A stretch of DNA of 64,000 nucleotides from the NCBI GenBank assembly GCA_963825575.1, contig CAWGUB010000006.1, positions 62,001 through 126,000 of the forward strand, written 5' to 3'. This stretch comes from JAFDBW01 sp963825575 (GTDB lineage: Bacteria; Desulfobacterota; Desulfuromonadia; Desulfuromonadales; BM103). A program made the translations under genes and the position numbers. A model generated the notes under the pieces. The model saw only the letters and a list, made by a program, of their open reading frames with translations. It did not search any database and was not told the DNA's origin. This document shows positions 8,310 through 17,195 of this stretch, piece by piece (positions within the stretch are counted from its first letter, which is position 1; each line of letters begins with the position of its first letter).

Positions 8310-8582
8310 ATGGATATATTTGCCCAACTTCGTAAAGAGACCATCCTTGCTGGGCAAGAAAATGAACTGCCAGATTTTCTTGCGGAGCAGTTGTTATCCA
8401 TTGCTGACAATCCTCAATTTTACCCCGACTCATATGAAGATATACTCAAGGTCGTTGACATGCTCCCTCTTTACGACACCTATGGCCAAACAGGATATAT
8501 CGGTATGGGGGTAAGTAATTTAATTCTTGAAGCGGCAATTCGGCGCGTTGAAATAAAAATAATCTCTAAAAAAACAACTTGA
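8310..8582 (+). CDS. hypothetical small acidic protein
   Basis: A 90-residue frame with AAAGGA a few bases before the ATG. It is soluble and acidic in its first half (IFAQLRKETILAGQENELPD, LAEQLLSIADN), with a basic C-terminus. I do not recognise a family. The following repeat copy C begins a few bases after the stop codon, repeating the gene-then-repeat order seen twice upstream. Confidence 0.5.
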   Translation: MDIFAQLRKETILAGQENELPDFLAEQLLSIADNPQFYPDSYEDILKVVDMLPLYDTYGQTGYIGMGVSNLILEAAIRRVEIKIISKKTT

Positions 8583-8589
8583 ACCAGAC

Positions 8590-8668
8590 TTCTTATTGAT
8601 AGAGGTATTCGAGAGACAATTTAACCCACATGATTATGGCCATTTGTAAAAGGGTGGCCATTTCTTAT
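8590..8668 (+). repeat. dispersed repeat with terminator hairpin, copy C
   Basis: TTCTTATTGATAGAGGTATT, GAGAGACAAT, then TGGCCATTT-GTAAA-AGGGTGGCCA (8637-8660) with TTTCTTA behind it. The 5' box matches copy B almost exactly; the centre has diverged. Confidence 0.6.
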
Positions 8669-8743
8669 ACATAACCATGCATTTTCTCGAATCAACTATA
8701 TACTATGCTGAAATACTAATAGACTCATTGGAGGAGGAACTGT

Positions 8744-9349
8744 ATGGACACATTTGATGCCATCTATCAGCGCCGGGCCATTAAGCAATTTGACCCTGAT
8801 CACCGCCTCACTAAAGAGGAGGAGACGAAGTTACTAAACGCTGCCATTCAAGCCCCCACAAGCTTCAACATTCAGCACTGGAGGTTTGTCATTGTTCGCG
8901 ATCCTGATTTACGCCAAAGAATCCGTTCAGAGTACGGAAATGATCAGGCACAAATGACTGATGCATCCCTTCTGATCATTATGACGGCAGACATCAAAGC
9001 TTGGACCAAGGACCCTCAACGTTACTGGAAGAACGCGCCCAAAGAGGTGGCTGACCTTCTTGTTAACTGGATGGGACCCTTTCATGAAGGGCGTGATTGG
9101 TTGCAGCGTGACGAGGCTCAGAGATCAATCGGCATGGCAATGCAGACTATCATGCTTGCAGCCAAGTCTATGGGATATGACTCTTGCCCAATGATCGGTT
9201 TCGATATAGAAAAGGTCGGTGAACTTATCAACCTCCCAGACGATCATTTGATGGGACCAATGGTTGCTGTTGGGAAAAAGACAAAGGATTCTTGGCCTAA
9301 ACCTGGCCAATTGCCTCTGCGCGAAGTAGTTATCGAAAATTCTTTTTAG
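8744..9349 (+). CDS. nitroreductase-family FMN oxidoreductase
   Basis: A 201-residue nitroreductase-fold protein preceded by GGAGGAGGAACTGT. The N-terminal YQRRAIKQFDPDH gives the FMN-phosphate-binding arginines, AAIQAPTSFNIQHWRFVIV is the typical substrate/FMN loop (about 32-50), and the C-terminal PDDHLMGPMVAVGKK completes the flavin site. Members reduce nitro compounds, quinones or enones with NAD(P)H; some act in flavin or cofactor metabolism. The gene is monocistronic, and a terminator shared with the convergent glutamine synthetase gene follows. The physiological substrate is unknown. Confidence 0.9.
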   Translation: MDTFDAIYQRRAIKQFDPDHRLTKEEETKLLNAAIQAPTSFNIQHWRFVIVRDPDLRQRIRSEYGNDQAQMTDASLLIIMTADIKAWTKDPQRYWKNAPKEVADLLVNWMGPFHEGRDWLQRDEAQRSIGMAMQTIMLAAKSMGYDSCPMIGFDIEKVGELINLPDDHLMGPMVAVGKKTKDSWPKPGQLPLREVVIENSF

Positions 9350-9386
9350 TCTTATTAGAAACCGAACCAGCATAATTTAAAACTTC

Positions 9387-9418
9387 GGCCACCAGGGTTA
9401 TTCCTTGGTGGCCATTTC
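9387..9418. terminator. bidirectional terminator between nitroreductase and glnA
   Basis: GGCCACCA-GGGTTATTCC-TTGGTGGCC forms an eight- to nine-base-pair stem between convergent genes, followed by ATTTCTC on the plus strand. It is the fourth of the GGCCACC/GGTGGCC hairpins within five kilobases. Confidence 0.7.
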
Positions 9419-9453
9419 TCAAATGTCAGGATCACTAAGAATTTCCCGGTCGT

Positions 9454-10782
9454 CTAGTAGTTTTTCATATATGTCTTAATCTCCCAGTCGGTGACTGCCG
9501 TTCGATACGAATTCCATTCCTTCTCTTTCCCCTCGATATACTTGCTAAAAATATGCTCGCCAAGAGCCTCTCTGGCGATCGGGTTCTCTTGGAAGGCATC
9601 AATGGCCTCTTTGAGGTTGGCAGGCAAGCTGGCGATGCCGGAGGCCTCTTTTTCATCTGGCGTCATTTTAAAAATATCAACGTTTACCGAAGCCGGAGCG
9701 ACTAGTTTGTTCTTCACGCCGTCAAGACCCGAACTTAGCATCATCGCCAGAGCCAGGTACGGATTGCAGGCCGGGTCCGGGCAGCGCACTTCTGTTCGGG
9801 TGCTCAGCCCTCGAGACGCAGGAATGCGAATCATGGCCGACCGGTTGGAGGCCGACCAGGCGACGTAAACCGGAGCTTCATAGCCTGGCACGAGACGCTT
9901 ATAGGAGTTGACGAGGGGATTGGTCACTGCCGTAAATCCACGCGCGTTTTTAATAATGCCGGCGATATATTGATAGGCAGTCTCGCTTAGCTTCAGAGGG
10001 CCTTTTTCATCAAAAAACGCATTGCTGCCGTCCAGTTTGAAGAGTGATTGATTGGTGTGCATGCCGGAGCCGTTGATGCCGAAAACCGGTTTGGGCATGA
10101 ACGTGGCATGAAAACCGTATTTTGCTGCTATTGAGCGGACCACCCACTTGAATGTCACGGTATTGTCTGCAGCCTTTAGAGCATCAGCATATTTGAAGTT
10201 GATCTCATGCTGCCCAACGGCCACCTCGTGATGAGACGCCTCGACCTCAAAGTGCATGGCCTCCAGGGTTTCAATGATCTCGCGGCGGCAGTTGATTCCG
10301 GTATCTTCCGGGTCAACATCGAAATAACCGGCAACATCACTGGTGTCGGTTTTCAGATTGCCGTTTTCATCTTTCTGGAAAAGAAAAAACTCACATTCGG
10401 TTCCGACGTTCATTGTGTAGCCCAGGTCCCTGGCTTCAGCCAAAACCCTTTTAAGGTTAACACGGGGACAGCCGTTAAAAGGTGTTCCGTCAGACTTGTA
10501 CACATCGCAGATAATGCGTGCGGCGTTAATACCGTCCTTGATTCTCCAGGGAAGGACTAAGAAGGTGTCGTAGTCCGGCTTCAGGTACATGTCCGATTCA
10601 TTGATACGGACAAAACCGTCAATTGACGAACCGTCGAACATCATCTGACCATCCAGGGCCTTTTCGATCTGGCTGCCAGGGATCGCGACATTTTTCATGA
10701 AACCGAAAATGTCGACAAATTGCAGGCGGAAGAAGTTAACCTTCTGTTCCTTTATGATCTTCATTATTTCTTGACGGGTCAT
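9454..10782 (-). CDS. glnA: glutamine synthetase type I-alpha
   Basis: The translation from the ATG at 10782 is 442 residues, beginning MTRQEIMKIIKEQKVNFFRL. AAAGGAG is eight bases upstream, which decides this start over the in-frame upstream codon at 10806. The family landmarks are present: MMFDGSSIDGF, CEFFLF, HHEVAVGQHEI, NGSGMHTNQSL, NSYKRLVPGYEAP and RSAMIRIP. The length and the C-terminal part (AREALGEHIFSKYIEGKEKEW) match the Bacillus/Gram-positive-like alpha class, which lacks the adenylylated tyrosine loop, so adenylyltransferase control is not expected. It assimilates ammonium into glutamine in the cytoplasm. Confidence 0.95.
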   Translation of the reverse strand: MTRQEIMKIIKEQKVNFFRLQFVDIFGFMKNVAIPGSQIEKALDGQMMFDGSSIDGFVRINESDMYLKPDYDTFLVLPWRIKDGINAARIICDVYKSDGTPFNGCPRVNLKRVLAEARDLGYTMNVGTECEFFLFQKDENGNLKTDTSDVAGYFDVDPEDTGINCRREIIETLEAMHFEVEASHHEVAVGQHEINFKYADALKAADNTVTFKWVVRSIAAKYGFHATFMPKPVFGINGSGMHTNQSLFKLDGSNAFFDEKGPLKLSETAYQYIAGIIKNARGFTAVTNPLVNSYKRLVPGYEAPVYVAWSASNRSAMIRIPASRGLSTRTEVRCPDPACNPYLALAMMLSSGLDGVKNKLVAPASVNVDIFKMTPDEKEASGIASLPANLKEAIDAFQENPIAREALGEHIFSKYIEGKEKEWNSYRTAVTDWEIKTYMKNY

Positions 10783-11048
10783 GAACAAACTCCTTTTGAC
10801 AAGCAATCAATGTGTGGGGGCGTTAAATATTGGAACACAATGTTGGTCGCTGGTCGATACGAGGCTAGCAAGCAATGATCAGAGTATCTTCAGGCGGGTC
10901 TGATCATCAAGTGATCAAAGCGACCATGGAAAAACCTCACCTTCTGCATTGTAACTCCGTATTGAGTATAGTCAAATCGCTCTGCCTCCGTGCATCTGAT
11001 GGATTGAGCGCCTGAATCGAGACTGGCTAACCTAAAGACTGATCGGTC
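10783..11048. other. glnA upstream region
   Basis: This holds the glnA leader and the flank of the following pseudogene. I looked for a sigma-54 (GG-N10-GC) promoter on the minus strand and did not find a convincing one. No open frame with a start signal. Confidence 0.3.
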
Positions 11049-11544
11049 GATATCGCCCTGCAGTTTGTCCCGGTGACGCCCGAAGACCAGGCGATCCGCG
11101 CCAAGTTGGCGAGCATCGGTATCGGCCCGGGCAAGACTTTTGAATTCAAAGATCTCTCGCTGGAACATAAAGCCGCCGTCTTGCTGGCGATGAAGGAGGG
11201 CGACGACAAAGTGGACAAATATCTGAGCAACGGCGTCAAAGACATAAACGTTTGGAAAATCGGTTTATTCTTTGGTGACAGCGCTTTTTATAACGGTGAT
11301 TGACTGAAGCGTGCCGCCGCCAAGGGTGGCATTTATGGAAACGATGCCATCGAGGCTATGTACCCGTTGACGAGGAATGATGCTAACGGTAATACTCTGG
11401 ACGGCAGCAAGCAGAAACACGCTCACCTTCGCAGCTGGCCAACTGCCGCCGGTGAACGCATTCTGGTCGGTGACGGAAGCACCTTCCATCCTTCCGGTCG
11501 GCGCAGGCAGTTGGAATCCGCCGGGCATCGTGCATGCGAAGTGA
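11049..11544 (+). pseudogene. decayed DUF1254/DUF1214-family protein, C-terminal remnant
   Basis: The frame from 11049 reads DIALQFVPVTPEDQAIRAKL and continues in DUF1254/DUF1214 style to FFGDSAFYNGD, where a TGA replaces the tryptophan expected in NGDWLKRA (at about 11302). The frame continues after it as LKRAAAAKGGIYGNDAIEAM and LTRNDANGNTLDGSKQK. A frameshift near 11420 then moves the match to another frame: LTFAAGQLPPVNAFWSVT. This joins directly to EAPSILPVGAGSWNPPGIVH and AK-stop, so the segment normally between FWSVT and the PPSILP ending has been deleted. The N-terminal part of the gene is missing. One stop, one frameshift, one internal deletion and a 5' truncation make it clearly non-functional. 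Confidence 0.85.
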
Positions 11545-11690
11545 ATGCCGGCCTGGCAGCCGCAATGGCAAACCAAGGCTGATGCAGGACGTGGTCGTTC
11601 AACAAAAAGGTTGCAGCAGATGGGCTTCGAGCGACGTCTGTTGCAACCTGTACTTTGCTGGTGTCTGAAAAGTCACCATCTATAAAATAC

Positions 11691-11725
11691 GAAAGCCCTC
11701 AATTTTATTATTAGGGGTTTTCTTA
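11691..11725 (+). terminator. orphan terminator-like hairpin
   Basis: GAAAGCCCTC pairs with GGGGTTTTC around an AT-rich loop, followed by TTATAT. It resembles the terminator at 8.09 kb in its AGCCCTCAAT arm. Confidence 0.4.
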
Positions 11726-11881
11726 TATGTCACGATTAACAGTAGAAATCTAAATAGCCTGATACGTATTCTTATGAGTACTCTCGCAACTCGTTTCTCT
11801 TCCATTACCTATGGATATTTAGTAACCGGTTAGTGTGTTGCTCATAGTATTATAAGCTCTCCTTGGCTCGTCATAAAACAA

Positions 11882-11912
11882 GCCACCTGCAATCGTGCAG
11901 ATGGCTTTTCGT
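11882..11912 (+). terminator. orphan terminator-like hairpin
   Basis: GCCACCTGC-AATC-GTGCAGATGGC makes an imperfect ten-base-pair stem followed by TTTTCGTTATT. Confidence 0.45.
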
Positions 11913-12247
11913 TATTCGGTCATATGTCGAAAATTCTTATTCACCGAGCATTGAGACACTTGCCAAGATTCGCAGATTGTCCGCAGTCGTCAAAAACCAG
12001 GCTGTCTCAGGAGTTGTGCCAGATGGAATGAGTAGGTCCAAACCGACCGACCTGGGCAATTCCAAGAAAACCTGTCACTGTCACCTCGGCTCTATGTCAC
12101 TGAGCGAATGAAAGTAATGTTCTGTCTCTCGTGGAGTTGTGTACAGGTGAGTCAAATGCATAAGTCCCCATTTTTAACAACGGCTTCCGAAGAACTTTTC
12201 TCATATTCCTCTTCGTGTCCCGTGTACCGGATAAAGGGACAGCTTTA

Positions 12248-14533
12248 TCATTCATTACCACCAATCTTGCTGATAAAGACTTCGCGGGGGCGGCTAGTGC
12301 CGTCGGAGGGACCAACAATACCCTCCGCTTCCATCTTTTCGATCATGCGGGCTGCGCGATTGTAGCCGAGGCGCAGGCGGCGCTGCAGCATCGAGATCGA
12401 CGCCTGCTTGGTGTCGGCGATGATGGCCAGGGCTTCATCCCATTTTTCATCGTAATCGTCATCGCCGTTACCGCCACTCTCTGCGGCAGGCGGTGTTTCG
12501 AGGATCGACTTGTCATAGTCCGGCTGCCCTTGCTTCTTGAGGAAGTCGACCACGCGCTGGACTTCGATCTCCGAGACAAAGGCCCCGTGGACACGCTGTA
12601 CGGCACCGGTCCCGGGCGGCAGGAAAAGCATGTCGCCGTTACCGAGCAGGGCTTCCGCGCCCATCTGGTCGAGGATGGTGCGCGAGTCAGTACGCGAGAA
12701 TACTTTGAACGAGATTCGGGTCGGGAAGTTGGCCTTGATCAGGCCGGTGATGACATCGACGCTTGGCCTCTGGGTGGCGAGAATCAGGTGAATGCCCGCT
12801 GCGCGTGCCATTTGTGCCAGGCGGGCAATCGATTCCTCGATATCGCGACCGGCAACCATCATCAGGTCGGCGAGTTCATCGACTACGACCACCACGTAGG
12901 GGAGGTGTCCGTGTTCGAGATTTTCGCCTTCTATCAACTCGATTTCCGGCAGGTCCTCTTCCAGCATATCGACGACGGCGTCGTTGTCAGGCTCCAGCTT
13001 GCGTCTGCTGGTTTTGTCCTTCTCTTCCTTGGCCAGCTTACGGTTGTAGCCATCGATGTTGCGCACACCCTTGTCGGCCATCAGTTTGTAGCGGCGCTCC
13101 ATCTCCCGGACCGCCCAGTTCAGGGCCAGGGCCGCTTTTTTCGGATTGGTGACGACCGGCAGCAAAAGATGCGGGATTCCTTCGTACATCGAGAGCTCCA
13201 GCATTTTCGGGTCGACCATGATCAGGCGTACATCGCGTGGGTCGGCGCGATAGAGCAGAGAGAGGATCATGGCGTTGATCGAGACAGACTTGCCGGTACC
13301 GGTCGACCCGGCAACCAGCAGGTGGGGCATCTTGGCGAGATCAGCGACCACCGTATGGCCGAAGATGTCCTTGCCCAGGGCGAGCGGCAGCCGTCCGCCG
13401 GTTTTCTGGAACTCATTGGTGGCGAAGATCTCCTTGAGATAGACCATCTCGCGGTCACGATTCGGGATCTCGATGCCGACCACGCCGCGGCCCGGAATCG
13501 GCGCGACAATCCGGATTGAGAGTGCCTTGAGGGCCATACTCAAGTCGTCTGACAGCCCGGCGATCTTGTTGACCTTGACGCCAGGTGCCGGGGCGAATTC
13601 GTACATGGTGACGACCGGGCCCGGCTTGACTTCGGAGACATCGCCCTCGACGTTGAAGTCGAGCAACTTCTTCTCCAGCAGCCGGGCGTTCATCATCAGA
13701 GCGTCCTTGTCGACCGGTTTCGCTACCTCGCCGTCGTGGTCGAGCAGGTTAAGTGATGGCGGGTGGTAGGTGCCGGAAGGTTCCAGAAAGTCAAAGGCCT
13801 CCTGGTTTGCCAGGGCTTTCTTCTTGTCAATTTTCTTTTCAATGACCGTAACAGGCTTGGCGGTGACCGACTCGGGCCCACGGATTACCGGGGCCTTTTC
13901 CTTTTTGGGCTGGTTTTTTTCTTTCAACTCACGGCGAGCCTGACGTGCCGCTCTGCGTTTATCCATGGAATCTCCCAACCGACCCAACAGGCCTTCGAGG
14001 AAGAGCACCATGGAGAAACGGGCGACGAGCATGGCGGAAACCGAGAAAAAGACAATCAGGAAGATCACTGCTCCGGTCAGGTTGAACCAGCCTTTCAGCG
14101 TGCTGGCGAGGAAGAAGCCGATGAAGCCGCCAGCCTGGTTCAAGGTCTGCCCGAACAGGGCGGCTTTTTCCACTTTCAGGGAAATCAGGCCGGCAATCGA
14201 AATCAGCATGACGATGAATGCCACGGCCTTGTACGCCCGTGGATGCAGGTCGCGGAATTTCAACAGCCGCCATGCAAACATCAGGCAGGCTAAAGGGATG
14301 ATCAGCGCCGGCAGGCCGATGACCTGGTAAAAGAGATCGGAAACATAGGCGCCGACCTTGCCGCAAAAGTTGTGAATCGATGCAGGATTAAGGTTGTTGT
14401 TGAAGGACGGATCATTGTTGTTGAACGAAACCAGGCTCAACAGAAGGAAGATTCCGGCCGCCATCCAGACCAGGCCGGCGATCTCTTTTTTGATATGTTC
14501 GCGGAGAAAGGTTTTACGTGGTTTTTCGCTCAT
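12248..14533 (-). CDS. ftsK: DNA translocase FtsK/SpoIIIE
   Basis: A 761-residue DNA translocase. Four to five N-terminal membrane segments (about residues 17-190) anchor it, followed by a short charged linker, the alpha/beta motor with Walker A GSTGTGKS (409-416), IMVDPKMLELSMYEGIPHLL and VVVVDELADLMMVAGRD (Walker B region), and the C-terminal winged-helix gamma domain (about 695-760, ASISMLQRRLRLGYNRAARM) that reads KOPS/SRS orientation sequences. It pumps chromosomal DNA through the closing septum and helps XerCD dimer resolution. The linker is short compared with E. coli FtsK. AGAGG lies ahead of the ATG. Confidence 0.96.
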   Translation of the reverse strand: MSEKPRKTFLREHIKKEIAGLVWMAAGIFLLLSLVSFNNNDPSFNNNLNPASIHNFCGKVGAYVSDLFYQVIGLPALIIPLACLMFAWRLLKFRDLHPRAYKAVAFIVMLISIAGLISLKVEKAALFGQTLNQAGGFIGFFLASTLKGWFNLTGAVIFLIVFFSVSAMLVARFSMVLFLEGLLGRLGDSMDKRRAARQARRELKEKNQPKKEKAPVIRGPESVTAKPVTVIEKKIDKKKALANQEAFDFLEPSGTYHPPSLNLLDHDGEVAKPVDKDALMMNARLLEKKLLDFNVEGDVSEVKPGPVVTMYEFAPAPGVKVNKIAGLSDDLSMALKALSIRIVAPIPGRGVVGIEIPNRDREMVYLKEIFATNEFQKTGGRLPLALGKDIFGHTVVADLAKMPHLLVAGSTGTGKSVSINAMILSLLYRADPRDVRLIMVDPKMLELSMYEGIPHLLLPVVTNPKKAALALNWAVREMERRYKLMADKGVRNIDGYNRKLAKEEKDKTSRRKLEPDNDAVVDMLEEDLPEIELIEGENLEHGHLPYVVVVVDELADLMMVAGRDIEESIARLAQMARAAGIHLILATQRPSVDVITGLIKANFPTRISFKVFSRTDSRTILDQMGAEALLGNGDMLFLPPGTGAVQRVHGAFVSEIEVQRVVDFLKKQGQPDYDKSILETPPAAESGGNGDDDYDEKWDEALAIIADTKQASISMLQRRLRLGYNRAARMIEKMEAEGIVGPSDGTSRPREVFISKIGGNE

Positions 14534-14606
14534 ATGCCCTCTATATAATCCGGCTCATCTTAGCGCAATGACAGGGGAAAGGTCAAAGGTTGCTTGACCG
14601 TTGCGA

Positions 14607-15398
14607 TCAGAAAAACAGGATTAGCCCAGTGCCGCCAGCCAACCAGCAATAGAGAGCGAACCAGTGCAGTCGCCGCCGCCTGATGACACCCATCAACAAG
14701 TGGATGCAGAACAGCCCTGTGACCAGTGCCGCCAGCGTTCCGGCAGCGTAGGGCAAGAGGGTGTTCAAGGCGACATGGTCAAGGTCTTTCAGGGAGAGCA
14801 GGGCCGCACCGAAGACTGCCGGCAGGGCCAGCAGGAACGAAAACCTGGCCGCGGTTTCTCCGTCGACGCCGCGCATCAGCAAGGCCGCAATTGTCGAGCC
14901 GGAGCGGGAAATGCCGGGGATGATCGCGCAGCCCTGGACCGTGCCGACAACCAGCGCATCGACGACTGTCATCTGCTTTCTGGAGTTCTCAGTACGACGC
15001 AGGCGCTCAGCCAACCAGAGCAGCGTGCCGGTGACCAGCAGCATGATACAGACGATATCGGGTCGCTCGAACAGGCCGATGAAAAAATCTTTGAAAAGCA
15101 GGCCGATCACAGCGGTCGGGACGGAGCCGGCAATCAACAGTGCAACCATGAAACGCTGGTTTTTCGCCATCTCATCCCTGCGCCAGAGCGAAGAGACCAG
15201 CCCGACCAGGTCGCGCCAGAAATAGATCGCGACTGCGATCATGGTACCGACGTGCAGCAGGACATCGAAGAGCACGCCAGGCTGCTCGAAGTTACCAATC
15301 AGGTGCTGAGCAAGGACCAGATGCCCGCTCGACGAGACGGGCAGGAACTCGGTTGCACCCTGCAGGGTACCGAGTAATACTGCTTCGATGAAAGTCAT
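14607..15398 (-). CDS. uppP: undecaprenyl-diphosphatase
   Basis: A polytopic membrane protein of 263 residues from the ATG at 15398 (MTFIEAVLLG); an upstream in-frame codon at 15455 would add 19 residues that do not fit the family. The two active-site motifs are GATEFLPVSSSGHL (about 15-28) and PGISRSGSTIAALLMRG (about 155-171). It dephosphorylates undecaprenyl pyrophosphate to recycle the lipid carrier for cell-wall synthesis and gives bacitracin tolerance when abundant. It lies between ftsK and the RNase J gene on the same strand. Confidence 0.95.
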   Translation of the reverse strand: MTFIEAVLLGTLQGATEFLPVSSSGHLVLAQHLIGNFEQPGVLFDVLLHVGTMIAVAIYFWRDLVGLVSSLWRRDEMAKNQRFMVALLIAGSVPTAVIGLLFKDFFIGLFERPDIVCIMLLVTGTLLWLAERLRRTENSRKQMTVVDALVVGTVQGCAIIPGISRSGSTIAALLMRGVDGETAARFSFLLALPAVFGAALLSLKDLDHVALNTLLPYAAGTLAALVTGLFCIHLLMGVIRRRRLHWFALYCWLAGGTGLILFF

Positions 15399-15491
15399 AT
15401 AAAACCGGTTGCCAGGGGTTGGGGGCTGGAGATTGGTAATAGCATAAAAAACCAACTCATGCCATGCGCTATTCGCTACGGGCCAAGTTTT

Positions 15492-17195
15492 TTATAGTTC
15501 CATGATAATCGGCAGGATCAGGGGTCGGCGGTCGATCTTCTTGTTGAAGAGTCGTCGCAGGGTCTTGCGGACCTCGACGCGCAGCTCCTCCCAGTCGCTG
15601 ATTGCCTCCCGGCTGTGTTCTGCCAGCATCTTACAGATCAGCCGTTTGGCCTCCTGCAGAAGCTCTTCGCTGTCATCTTCCGGGATGAACCCGCGAGTGA
15701 TGATCTCCGGTCCGGAGACGACCGCTCCGCTGTCCTGGTTGAGCGCCAGGAAAACGATGACCAGGCCGTGGTTGGCGAGGTGGCGGCGGTCGCGCAATTC
15801 CATTTCACCGACATCGCCGACGCCTTTGCCGTCGATGAACACCCGCCCGGTTTCGACTTTCGGTTCGATCCGATGACCATTGGCCGAGAGCACCAGCGGG
15901 GTGCCGTTGCTGATGACGAGGGCACGCTCCTCGCTCCAGCCGAGGCTGCGGGCCAGCTGGGCGTGCTTGACCAGGTGGCGGTATTCGCCGTGCACCGGCA
16001 CGAAGTATTGCGGCTTGACCAGATTCAGTACGGTCTTCAATTCACTCTGGCTGGCGTGACCGGACACATGGATCTCGCTGGTCGTTTCGTAGTGGACATC
16101 CGCTCCGCGACGGTAGAGATGGTTAATCAGGTGAGTGATCGCCCGCTCGTTGCCGGGAATGAATTTCGAGGAGAGAATCACCGTGTCACCGGGCTCAATG
16201 CTGATCTTCTTATGATCGTCCATGGCGATCCGCGACAGGGAGCTGAGCGGCTCTCCCTGACTGCCGGTGGTCAGGATCAGGACTCTGTCTGGCCGCAGGT
16301 CACGTATATGGCGCAGGTCGATGAGCATGTCGTCGGGGATATGGAGATAGCCGAGTTCTCTGGCGATGGCAATGTTGCTGACCATGCTGCGACCGGATAC
16401 AACAACTTTGCGATCGACCTTTTGCGCGGCATTGAAGACCTGCTGGATACGGTGAATATTCGATGAGAAGGTCGCGACCAGCACTTTGCCGCGGCAGTGC
16501 GGCAGGAGTTCATCGAAGGCTTCGCCGACCGTGCGTTCTGAGAGGGTCTGCCCAGTGTTCTCGACGTTGGTGGAGTCGGCGAGCAGCAGCAGAACACCCT
16601 CTTCACCGTAGCTGGCCAGGCGTCCGAGGTCGGTGGGTTGGTTGTCGACAGGGGTCGGGTCGAGCTTGAAATCTCCGGTATGCACGATCAACCCCGCGGG
16701 TGTGCGGATCGCCAGCCCGCAGCCGTCGACGATCGAATGTGCGGCGCGGAAAAATTCAACCTCGAATGGTCCGATGGCTATCGGCTCGCGAACTTTGACG
16801 CTATGGCATTCGACCTTGCCCTTCAGCAGGTGTTCTTCGAGTTTGTTGGCGAGCAGCCCCAGGGTCAACGGCGAACCGTAAATCGGTGGGAAGCCAAGCC
16901 CTTCTGCCAGAAAAGGAATGGCGCCGATATGATCCTCGTGACCATGGGTCAGGACGATTCCGGCAATCTCCTCCCGGCGTTCGGCAATTGAGGCAATGTC
17001 GGGGATCACCAGGTCGATGCCGAGCATGTAGGCCTCGGGGAACATCAGGCCGCAGTCGATGATCAGCAGACCGCCTGCCGCCTCGACGACCATCATGTTC
17101 AGGCCGATTTCACCGAGCCCGCCCAACGGCAGAATACGGACCGCATCAGGGTGCAATGGCTGCAGTCTCTCGACAGGCTGTAAATCATTCGTCAT
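15492..17195 (-). CDS. rnj: ribonuclease J
   Basis: A 567-residue metallo-beta-lactamase/beta-CASP ribonuclease. The zinc-binding THGHEDHIGAIPF is near residue 83, later metal ligands lie in AHSIVDGCGLAI and HTGDFKLDPTP, the beta-CASP segment has TTGSQGEPLSSLSRIA, ISVSGHASQSEL-type SGHASQ and VPVHGEYRHL, and the C-terminal domain follows. RNase J combines 5'-3' exonuclease and endonuclease activities and governs mRNA decay and rRNA maturation. Length is typical for RNase J1/J2. The Shine-Dalgarno is weak; the start was chosen because the conserved ILPLGGLGEIGLNM begins about 20 residues in. Confidence 0.94.
   Translation of the reverse strand: MTNDLQPVERLQPLHPDAVRILPLGGLGEIGLNMMVVEAAGGLLIIDCGLMFPEAYMLGIDLVIPDIASIAERREEIAGIVLTHGHEDHIGAIPFLAEGLGFPPIYGSPLTLGLLANKLEEHLLKGKVECHSVKVREPIAIGPFEVEFFRAAHSIVDGCGLAIRTPAGLIVHTGDFKLDPTPVDNQPTDLGRLASYGEEGVLLLLADSTNVENTGQTLSERTVGEAFDELLPHCRGKVLVATFSSNIHRIQQVFNAAQKVDRKVVVSGRSMVSNIAIARELGYLHIPDDMLIDLRHIRDLRPDRVLILTTGSQGEPLSSLSRIAMDDHKKISIEPGDTVILSSKFIPGNERAITHLINHLYRRGADVHYETTSEIHVSGHASQSELKTVLNLVKPQYFVPVHGEYRHLVKHAQLARSLGWSEERALVISNGTPLVLSANGHRIEPKVETGRVFIDGKGVGDVGEMELRDRRHLANHGLVIVFLALNQDSGAVVSGPEIITRGFIPEDDSEELLQEAKRLICKMLAEHSREAISDWEELRVEVRKTLRRLFNKKIDRRPLILPIIMEL

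Larger units (their letters stand above)
11545..12247. other. non-coding stretch with orphan hairpins
   Basis: About 700 bases with no credible gene. It holds two terminator-like hairpins (11691-11725 and 11882-11912) not attached to any intact gene, and many stop codons in all frames. It looks like a graveyard of accessory genes downstream of ftsK. Confidence 0.4.

Noticed and set aside
7436..8668. Integron gene-cassette array
   Set aside because: The repeats after each gene lack the RYYYAAC/GTTRRRY core sites and end in T-runs, as terminators do; no integrase is present in the window.
10783..10890. Sigma-54 promoter for glnA
   Set aside because: No GG-N10-GC element with correct spacing was found on the minus strand upstream of glnA.
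12215..13519. 434-residue open frame antisense to ftsK
   Set aside because: The opposite strand encodes FtsK with all motifs; this frame is a shadow produced by GC-rich codon use.
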